The position numbers were made by a program, and so were the translations under genes. The notes beneath the pieces are model-generated. The model saw only the letters and a program-made list of their open reading frames with translations. It was not told the DNA's origin and made no database searches. DNA of 64,000 bases from Bacteroidota bacterium. Its GTDB lineage: Bacteria; Bacteroidota; Bacteroidia; 2-12-FULL-35-15. This document shows, piece after piece, positions 8,315-14,833 of this stretch. The DNA lies in contig JAQZBR010000001.1 in assembly GCA_029237775.1 (NCBI GenBank), positions 434,001-498,000 on the forward strand, written 5' to 3'. Position 1 is the first letter of the stretch. The number at the start of each line of letters is the position of its first letter.

Positions 8315-10345
8315 ATGAATAATAAAATAATAGTTACCGGAGCTTCCGGACATATCGGTTACCATGTTGCTGAAGAACTATTATCTCTCGGATATCAGAT
8401 CACCTTACTCACACGCAAAGAGAACAGAAACATTTCCGATCTTAAATCAAAAGGTGCGGCCGTGGTTTTTGCTGACCTGACAGATCCCTCTTCGTATAAG
8501 AATATCTTATCCAATGCTGATGTGCTTTTTCACCTTGCCTCCGAAAACACAACGGATACAAGCAATGAAGGGCAAACCATCAATAACACTTTCGGCCTGA
8601 CAAGAAAAGTGCTTAATGCTGCTATCGCAGAAAATGTTAAGACCATTATTTACACAAGCTCAGTAGTCGTTTTAGGAAGATCGTCAGACAAAAATGTTCT
8701 TATAAATGAGAAGGACAGAACATCATTCCCTGAATCGCCTTATGTAAAAGGGAAATTAATGGCTGAAGAATATTGTGACCTGTTGATCAATAAACAACAT
8801 TCAGACATCAGAAGAGTTTATCCTTCCTGGGTGATAGGCCCGAACGATCCGCGATTAACTCCTCCCCATAAGGTGGTGAAAGATTATTTTAATAAAGGAC
8901 AAAAATTTTATTTCAGTGGCGGGATTTCGATCGCACATGTTAAGGATGTCGCAAAGGCACACGTTAATGCCTGGCTGCATGGCAAGCCCGATGGTAAGTA
9001 CATTGCTGCGGGAAATAACATTACGTTCAAAGAATTCTATCAGATACTTTCGGAAATATCCGGACATAAGCCTCCGTTCTTATACATTCCGAAGTTTATC
9101 ATTCATTGGGGAGCGATCGCTGCTAAAATTATTTTGGGAAAGAAAAGCCCTGTCGCTCCGGCCTACGTGCGTTCAGTTATTGGCAAATACAGCTGGTACG
9201 ATTCATCCCGGTCAATACAAGAGATCGATTATAACATCACCCCCGTTCGACATATTCTTAAAGAAGCGGTCAATGAAACAAAAAAACGAAATGTTGGGCT
9301 GATCGATTTGTATCAAAAAAATAACCCGACACTTGTAAAAACAAATTACAAGAGTGATGACATCCTTTTGATCACCGGCTTTCCAGGCTGGCTGGGAAAC
9401 AGGATGCTGGACATATTTATGAATGGTGACCGCTTTGGTCAAAATGCAATAAACAGAAAAATAAGATTACTTGTCCAGCCACGTTTCAAAGGTTTAATTG
9501 ATCTTCCGAATAATTTTGAAATTGTTTACGGTGACATCACTGATAAAGCATCTTTATCTGCTGCACTCAAAAACGTAAAATCCATTTATCATCTTGCAGG
9601 AGTTATTTATCCAAAAAAGATCAACTCACTTTATAAGGTGAATGAGGAAGGAACAAAGAACCTTGTTGATGCATGCATTGAAAACGGGGTGAGAAGAATT
9701 CTTTTTATGAGCACTGACAGCGTTTGCGGATATGCGAAAGGAAAAAGGATCTTCGACACTAATGAACCACCTTTTCCTTACAAGAATTACGGCACATCAA
9801 AATACCTTGCCGAAAAATACCTTTTAGATAAAACGAAACAAGGCTTTATCGATGGAACTTCATTGCGCGGCTTCTGGTTTTTTGGGCCGTTCATGCCTGA
9901 CAGAAATCTAAACTTCTTCAGGATGTTTAACTGGAAGCGACAAGTTGTTTTCGGTAATGGGAAAAATTACCGGAGCATTTCACATGTCGACAATATTGTT
10001 AGTGCATTCATTGCTTCAGAAAAGAAAACGAACACCGTTGGTAAATGGTACTGGATCGGTAACAAAGACAAAGATCTAACTGTCGATCACATCTATACTG
10101 TGATCGCAGAAGGATTAGGTAAGAAATATAAACCTTTGTATATTCCGCCTTTCATTTGTGAATGCTTTAGTCTTGCAGATACAATTATTTCATGGAGCGG
10201 AACGCTAAACGCCACGCTGCATGCAGCAGGAAAGTTTCATAAGGACATTGCGGGAGACATCAGTTCAGCTGAAAAAGATTTTGGTTATTTACCGAAGGTG
10301 GGGTTTGAGGAGATAAAGGAAGAGATGAGGGATTTGGTTATTTAG
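8315..10345 (+). CDS. Fused tandem extended-SDR protein (two NAD(P)-dependent epimerase/dehydratase domains)
   Basis: Two complete extended short-chain dehydrogenase domains in one 676-aa chain. Domain 1 (about 1-325) has the nucleotide motif GASGHIG (9-15), a catalytic Ser region YTSSVVV and Tyr143-x3-Lys147. Domain 2 (about 348-676) has GFPGWLG (355-361), MSTDSV and Tyr492-x3-Lys496. Both active-site sets look intact, so this is not a decayed duplicate; the domains are only distantly alike. Members of this superfamily epimerise or reduce nucleotide sugars or 3-beta-hydroxysteroid-like lipids. The overlap-like spacing to the GT2 gene suggests that the pair supplies and transfers one sugar, or modifies a lipid-linked glycan. 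A split or fusion by assembly error is unlikely, as the linker is in frame without repeats. Confidence 0.82.
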   Translation: MNNKIIVTGASGHIGYHVAEELLSLGYQITLLTRKENRNISDLKSKGAAVVFADLTDPSSYKNILSNADVLFHLASENTTDTSNEGQTINNTFGLTRKVLNAAIAENVKTIIYTSSVVVLGRSSDKNVLINEKDRTSFPESPYVKGKLMAEEYCDLLINKQHSDIRRVYPSWVIGPNDPRLTPPHKVVKDYFNKGQKFYFSGGISIAHVKDVAKAHVNAWLHGKPDGKYIAAGNNITFKEFYQILSEISGHKPPFLYIPKFIIHWGAIAAKIILGKKSPVAPAYVRSVIGKYSWYDSSRSIQEIDYNITPVRHILKEAVNETKKRNVGLIDLYQKNNPTLVKTNYKSDDILLITGFPGWLGNRMLDIFMNGDRFGQNAINRKIRLLVQPRFKGLIDLPNNFEIVYGDITDKASLSAALKNVKSIYHLAGVIYPKKINSLYKVNEEGTKNLVDACIENGVRRILFMSTDSVCGYAKGKRIFDTNEPPFPYKNYGTSKYLAEKYLLDKTKQGFIDGTSLRGFWFFGPFMPDRNLNFFRMFNWKRQVVFGNGKNYRSISHVDNIVSAFIASEKKTNTVGKWYWIGNKDKDLTVDHIYTVIAEGLGKKYKPLYIPPFICECFSLADTIISWSGTLNATLHAAGKFHKDIAGDISSAEKDFGYLPKVGFEEIKEEMRDLVI

Positions 10346-10405
10346 TTTGTAGTTCGTGGTTTGTGGTTCGGTGAAGGGAAGCATTCATAATTTAACTTCG
10401 AACCA
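10343..10405. repeat. TAGTTCGTGG-type repeat at 3' end of tandem-SDR gene
   Basis: Words GTAGTTCGTGGTTTGTGGTTCG follow directly after the TAG stop. A matching arm CGAACCA at 10399-10405 pairs with TGGTTCG at 10364-10370. Related copies are at 28057-28324 and 55852. Confidence 0.55.
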
Positions 10406-10531
10406 TAAATCCTCTCAGGTTATAATCAGTCCCGTTAGCGAAATAGGAATCTAGGAAAAGAATAACTTAGCGTATAGTTTCAATCTTTTAAGAAAAAAGC
10501 TGAAATAGAATTAAACATGTTCGGTCCGAAG

Positions 10532-10569
10532 CGTCATTGCGAGAGAGGAACGAACGAAAGCCATCTCAT
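10532..10569. repeat. CGTCATTGCGAG...CATCTCA-type dispersed repeat
   Basis: Begins CGTCATTGCGAG and ends CCATCTCAT. A second copy in the other orientation lies at 58208-58245 (TGAGATTGCTTC...CGCAATGACG). It lies in the leader of the DUF288 gene and would be translated if the Met at 10517 were used, which argues for the start at 10595. Confidence 0.6.
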
Positions 10570-10594
10570 ACCAGAACAATTTTATAAATATAGC

Positions 10595-11608
10595 ATGTCA
10601 GAAAAAAAAGCATTGGTCATCACTTCTATCGCGAATGATCAACATCATATCCTAAAGCAATTTGCAAAAGAGTGCAAGGAGCATTCAATACCATTCATTG
10701 TGATTGGAGACACAAAATCACCGGCAACGTTTGAACTGGAAGGCTGCGACTTCTGGAGCGTTGAGAAACAGCAGACATTGCCTTTTGAACTGGCTAAGAT
10801 CACTCCTACAAAACATTATTCAAGAAAGAACCTTGGCTACCTGCTTGCAATTAAAAACGGAGCTGAACAACTGGTAGAGACAGATGATGACAACATTCCG
10901 CGCAAAGAATTCTGGCAACCAAAAACACGTGAAGTGAAAAGCTACCGCTTTGAAAATTCAGGCTGGGTGAATGTATATCATTACTTCACAAAGAACATGA
11001 TCTGGCCGCGAGGTTTTCCGCTGGAGGAACTTCAGAAAAAACAGACAGATCTTTCCACCTTAAAATACGAAGCGATTAATTGTCCCATTCAGCAAGGACT
11101 CGCAGACGAAAATCCGGATGTGGATGCTGTATATCGTTTAACTTATCCATTACCATTAAGCTTCGAAATAAAGACACAATTAGCGTTAGGCAAAAATGCC
11201 TGGAGTCCGTTCAACAGTCAGAACACACACTGGTTCAAAGAAGCATTTCCTTTAATGTATCTTCCTTCTTATTGTAGTTTCCGAATGACAGACATCTGGC
11301 GCAGCTATGTCGCGCAGCGCATTTCCTGGGAATGCGGTTGGAGTGTTTTGTATCATGAGCCGACTGTGTGGCAGGAACGAAATGAGCATAATCTAATGAA
11401 GGATTTTGAAGACGAGATCCCGGGATATTCAAATAACTTCAGGATCTGTAAAGAGCTTCAGGAGCTTAAGTTGAAACCCGGTACAGAAAACATCTTCGAT
11501 AACCTTGTTACCTGCTATCAAAAATTAATTGATATCGATGTTGTTGGGAAAGAGGAGATGACCTTACTAAAGGCTTGGATCAGCGATTTTAGGCATTTAG
11601 TTCCTTAA
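10595..11608 (+). CDS. DUF288 / STELLO-like putative glycosyltransferase
   Basis: A 337-aa cytoplasmic-type protein resembling the DUF288 family, whose plant STELLO members are Golgi proteins needed for cellulose synthase. It has the ordered blocks ALVITSIAND, IVIGDTKSP (38-43), HYSRKNLGYLLAI and ETDDDN (95-100), the last being the likely metal/nucleotide site. No signal peptide or membrane segment is seen, so bacterial members presumably act on a cytoplasmic glycan precursor; the reaction is not known. I chose ATG 10595 (MSEKKALVIT) since the longer form from 10517 would translate a dispersed repeat. The 3' end overlaps the convergent GT39-like gene by four bases. Confidence 0.72.
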   Translation: MSEKKALVITSIANDQHHILKQFAKECKEHSIPFIVIGDTKSPATFELEGCDFWSVEKQQTLPFELAKITPTKHYSRKNLGYLLAIKNGAEQLVETDDDNIPRKEFWQPKTREVKSYRFENSGWVNVYHYFTKNMIWPRGFPLEELQKKQTDLSTLKYEAINCPIQQGLADENPDVDAVYRLTYPLPLSFEIKTQLALGKNAWSPFNSQNTHWFKEAFPLMYLPSYCSFRMTDIWRSYVAQRISWECGWSVLYHEPTVWQERNEHNLMKDFEDEIPGYSNNFRICKELQELKLKPGTENIFDNLVTCYQKLIDIDVVGKEEMTLLKAWISDFRHLVP

Positions 11609-13284
11609 TACGTGATCTTAAACAACTCACACTTCTCAGTCGTACCGATCGTCTTCACAAGCTTCAACTTCTGCGGATATTTCTGATAAAAAGGAATCAA
11701 CATTCTGTGGATGGTATTGATCACACGTCCATTATTCTTTTTAGGATTCATCCGAATATTCGGTAATATAATATATTCAACTTTCTTTGCCTTCCACTCC
11801 ATCTGTACGCTATCGGCATTCGTAGTGGTTACCCAATACTGCCCGATAAATTTCTTACCATTACCGTAAATAAAAGACATGTTAGGCTTTCGCGAAAGCA
11901 CCCCTGCACTGTCGGGCAGACTGTCAGCACAATACTTGCTCATCTTCAAAAAGTTTTCCCAATCAGGCGTATAACCATAATAAATATCACCATTCAGATT
12001 CTTTTTCAACGCAGTGGTATTTTCTTTAGCGAGGATTGTCGATTTACCAACAGTGATCAGCAGCATACATACAGAAAAGATTAGGAGGAGCGTTTGTGTT
12101 GCTGCAGAACGTTTAGCAAGCTCATAAGCACCGAAATACAACACGAGAAAGATCAATGGCATTGCAATGATGATAAGCCTGTCCTGCATGTTCGCAGCCT
12201 GAATCCCGATAAAAATACCGAAGCAAAGGATCACAAAATACACTGTAGAGAAGAAAACATATTTATTCTTACGGTAACTCATGACGGCAAAGATCCCGAT
12301 CACAATAGTAGATATGTAAGATAATGCAGGTACCACTTTCGTAATGTCTGTATTCGCATTTCTCAGATTAAGAATTCGATACATATGAAGAGAGATGTAA
12401 ATATTAAAATTATCAAAGAATCTTTTGATCAATCCCGACATATCCTCGTGCCCTGCAGCCGGCCTGTAAAGCTCCTTGCGAAGAATCATTTCGAACTGAT
12501 CGGAGTCAGAAGGGCCGAAGAATGTTGTGGCAAGCGTTGTAAATAAAACCCGGAATATGATAAACGCTAACAAAGCATATACAGCCTGCTTGTATTCCTT
12601 TCTTAATAAAAAATAAAGTATAACGCCTATAATGCAAACAATAGCAATACTTTTAGAAATGGATAGCATCATAAACATAAAACCGAAAAGGAGCCACTTT
12701 TTATAATTGTTCCTGATCACCTCCATCCAGGAGTCCTTATCCTTAATTGAATCAATGATCCTGAAGGTTACGTAAAGACAGATTGCCTGCAAAAACAAAG
12801 TGAATGTTTCAGTGAAAGTCTGGCTCGCATAATAAAGTATGAAGTGATTGAAGGAGATGAACGATATCAGCGCAAATAAGACAGCATAAGGAATACGTTT
12901 ATTAAAAGCTTTGTACATGAACCATACAAAACCGATCTGACAAAGCACAGAAAAAAGCTTCATAACGATTACATTCAGGCCGAAAAATTTCACGATCAAC
13001 GAAAGCACGATTGGATATCCCGGGCCCTGATAGTAGGGAAAGACACCTTCGTGCAAAAGGCTCCAGGCGCGCTGAATATAGCTGGAATCATCACCGCCCT
13101 CTGAAACCTTTGAATCAAAAAGAAGCAATGAAAATAAAGTGGTTAAGAATAAAAGTGAATAAAACACTTTTTTATCGTGCTTTTGAAACCACTCTTCTAT
13201 CCTTACAAATAAACCCTTTTTATTAATTACGGTTTCTGCTTCCCGTTTTGCAGGACGCTGTTTCTGATGATCGTTCTTTGCCAT
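11605..13284 (-). CDS. Multi-pass membrane glycosyltransferase, GT39/ArnT-like (GT-C fold)
   Basis: Integral membrane protein of 559 aa with a charged cytoplasmic N-terminus, about ten to twelve hydrophobic segments and a soluble C-terminal domain of about 130 aa. The first extracytoplasmic loop after TM1 carries an acidic pair and the pattern GGDDSSYIQRAW...PYYQGPGYP, the usual catalytic loop of GT-C enzymes such as ArnT and protein O-mannosyltransferases, which use polyprenyl-phosphate sugars. It may use the product of the GT2 enzyme encoded nearby; that is inference from context. Convergent with the DUF288 gene and divergent from thiL. The acceptor (protein or lipid) cannot be told. Confidence 0.75.
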   Translation of the reverse strand: MAKNDHQKQRPAKREAETVINKKGLFVRIEEWFQKHDKKVFYSLLFLTTLFSLLLFDSKVSEGGDDSSYIQRAWSLLHEGVFPYYQGPGYPIVLSLIVKFFGLNVIVMKLFSVLCQIGFVWFMYKAFNKRIPYAVLFALISFISFNHFILYYASQTFTETFTLFLQAICLYVTFRIIDSIKDKDSWMEVIRNNYKKWLLFGFMFMMLSISKSIAIVCIIGVILYFLLRKEYKQAVYALLAFIIFRVLFTTLATTFFGPSDSDQFEMILRKELYRPAAGHEDMSGLIKRFFDNFNIYISLHMYRILNLRNANTDITKVVPALSYISTIVIGIFAVMSYRKNKYVFFSTVYFVILCFGIFIGIQAANMQDRLIIIAMPLIFLVLYFGAYELAKRSAATQTLLLIFSVCMLLITVGKSTILAKENTTALKKNLNGDIYYGYTPDWENFLKMSKYCADSLPDSAGVLSRKPNMSFIYGNGKKFIGQYWVTTTNADSVQMEWKAKKVEYIILPNIRMNPKKNNGRVINTIHRMLIPFYQKYPQKLKLVKTIGTTEKCELFKITY

Positions 13285-13318
13285 GTTCTGTAATTCGCTT
13301 TAAAAATATGAATTTTTT

Positions 13319-13350
13319 TACCACTGAGGCACTTAGGACGCTAAGGAAAG
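13319..13350. repeat. CACTGAGG/CACTTAGG/CGCTAAGG-type dispersed repeat
   Basis: Follows the scheme ACCACTGAGGCACTTAGGA then CGCTAAGGA: three near-copies of a 9-10 base word. Same class, other orientation, at 14738-14776 and 56014-56066. Confidence 0.65.
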
Positions 13351-13380
13351 AAAAGGTTTGTTTTAGTGAGAGCACGGGCT

Positions 13381-13422
13381 CTCATTTCGAGTATTTCGCT
13401 TTTCGCGAAGTGTATCGAGAAA
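13381..13422. repeat. TCATTTCGAGTATTTCGC-type palindromic repeat
   Basis: Core inverted repeat ATTTCGC-TTTT-CGCGAAGT inside outer arms TTTCGAG and CGAGAAA. A close copy in reverse orientation is at 55949-55990; the two agree at nearly every position over about 42 bases, although they are 42 kb apart. Confidence 0.7.
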
Positions 13423-13508
13423 GAGCGAGGGATATGAAGCTGGAAGGCTAAGAAGGTTTTACAACTAAGCCCACTTGGTTTTTACCCTACAGACACAAAA
13501 AGGAGAGG

Positions 13509-13539
13509 TTTCACGCTTCGTTGATAAACATTATCTTTG
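13509..13539 (+). promoter_or_regulatory. thiL promoter
   Basis: Exact -7 box TATCTTTG at 13532-13539, with TTTC 19 bases upstream as weak -33 box. The start codon is 16 bases after the box, so the leader is short. Confidence 0.55.
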
Positions 13540-13555
13540 CAGAAAATAATCTGAC

Positions 13556-14599
13556 ATGTTAGAAAATACAGAACGCACGGAACTAAGCACACTTGGAGAA
13601 TTCGGATTGATCAAACATCTTACACAATTTATTGAGATCGCGAATGAAAGCACTGTTAAAGGGGTTGGTGATGACGCGGCTGTAATCGATTATAAAGGAA
13701 AGAAGACTGTCGTATCGACCGACATGCTTGTAGAAGGAGTGCATTTCGACCTTGCTTACATGCCATTGAAGCATCTGGGATATAAAGCTGTATCCGTGAA
13801 TGTGTCTGATATCTATGCAATGAATGCAGTGCCACGCCAGATCACAATTTCATTAGCCATATCCAGCCGTTTTTCTGTGGAAGCAGTTGAAGAGTTATAT
13901 TCAGGAATGATGCTGGCTTGTCATAAATACAAAGTTGACATTGTAGGCGGGGATACAACATCGAGCAAAAGCGGACTGATAATAAGCATCACAGCTCTTG
14001 GCGAAGCAGAAGAAAATGATCTTGTGTACAGAACTACTGCAAAAGAAGGAGATCTTCTTTGTGTCACAGGAGATCTTGGAGCTGCATACGTTGGTTTGCA
14101 ATTGCTCGAAAGAGAAAAGAGGATCTTCATGGAAAGCCCGGGTGTACAGCCGGACTTAGAAGGGAATGATTATATCATTGAACGACAATTGAAACCTGAA
14201 GCAAGAAAGGACATTCCTGTTTTACTTCAAAAGCTGGACGTAAAACCAACAGCAATGATCGATGTGTCGGATGGGCTTGCATCTGAAATACTTCACCTTT
14301 GCACAGGTTCTGAAACCGGATGTAATCTTTACGAAGAAAAAATACCGATAGACCCTGCTGCTTATAATACAGCGAGAGAATTTAATCTCGACCCAACTGT
14401 TTGTGCATTGAGTGGTGGTGAGGATTATGAGTTACTGTTCACAATTGACCAGAGCGACTTCCCAAAGATCAAAGCGAACCCGGACATAACGGTGATCGGA
14501 CACATGACTCACAAAAAAGATGGTGTAAACCTGATCAGCAAGGCGGGAACATCGGTGGCTTTGACTGCGCAAGGCTGGGATTCCTTGCTGAAAAAGTAG
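13556..14599 (+). CDS. thiL: Thiamine-monophosphate kinase ThiL
   Basis: Phosphorylates thiamine monophosphate to the cofactor thiamine pyrophosphate, last step of the pathway, in the cytoplasm. The 347-aa protein has the GVGDDAAVI motif (36-44), the SVNVSDIYAMNA helix, VGGDTTSSKSG, the DVSDGLASEI block and ALSGGEDYELLFT near the C-terminus, all in the order of the PurM/ThiL superfamily. Length is normal. The gene stands alone between two repeat-filled gaps; no thiC, thiE or other thiamine genes are in the window. Confidence 0.95.
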   Translation: MLENTERTELSTLGEFGLIKHLTQFIEIANESTVKGVGDDAAVIDYKGKKTVVSTDMLVEGVHFDLAYMPLKHLGYKAVSVNVSDIYAMNAVPRQITISLAISSRFSVEAVEELYSGMMLACHKYKVDIVGGDTTSSKSGLIISITALGEAEENDLVYRTTAKEGDLLCVTGDLGAAYVGLQLLEREKRIFMESPGVQPDLEGNDYIIERQLKPEARKDIPVLLQKLDVKPTAMIDVSDGLASEILHLCTGSETGCNLYEEKIPIDPAAYNTAREFNLDPTVCALSGGEDYELLFTIDQSDFPKIKANPDITVIGHMTHKKDGVNLISKAGTSVALTAQGWDSLLKK

Positions 14600-14615
14600 G
14601 GTACGGATAACGAAT

Positions 14616-14642
14616 CTTTACGAAACACTCTGTTTCGTAAAG
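14616..14642. terminator. Perfect 12-bp hairpin after thiL
   Basis: CTTTACGAAACA and TGTTTCGTAAAG around loop CTC. The stem would be stable, but no T run follows (next bases are CTCGCAACCC), so it may be a processing or stabilising hairpin, or part of a repeat, rather than a classic terminator. Confidence 0.5.
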
Positions 14643-14737
14643 CTCGCAACCCTTGTTTCTGATGGAAAGTTAAAGAGTCTCCGCGGCTCTTTGCGAAACC
14701 ACCCCGCCCTCTACGGTTAAACCTTTTTTATTATTTC

Positions 14738-14776
14738 TCTCCAAACTTTGTGTCCTCAGTGCCTCAGTGGTAAAAC
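14738..14776. repeat. CACTGAGG-type dispersed repeat (reverse orientation)
   Basis: Reads as ...TTTGTGTCCTCAGTGCCTCAGTGGTAAA; its complement matches the copy at 13319 (TTTACCACTGAGGCAC). An extra partial stretch (TCTCCGCGGCTCTTTGCG) lies at 14668-14696. Confidence 0.6.
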
Positions 14777-14784
14777 TTCTCCTG

Positions 14785-14815
14785 TTGACCGGACAAAAGA
14801 AAGTGACTATCTTTA
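14785..14815 (+). promoter_or_regulatory. Promoter of the sensor kinase / regulator operon
   Basis: TTG, exactly 20 bases, TATCTTTA: seven of eight -7 positions and full -33 box. The ATG follows 18 bases later. Confidence 0.6.
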
Positions 14816-14833
14816 CGTAAACGGTTTTCCGTA

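Noticed and set aside
10517-10594. 26-residue longer start of the DUF288 protein
   Set aside because: It would translate the CGTCATTGCGAG repeat; the fold begins with MSEKKALVIT.
13248-13451. 67-codon frame in the GT39-thiL gap
   Set aside because: It starts inside the GT39-like gene on the other strand and then reads through two dispersed repeats; the product is a translation of repeats.
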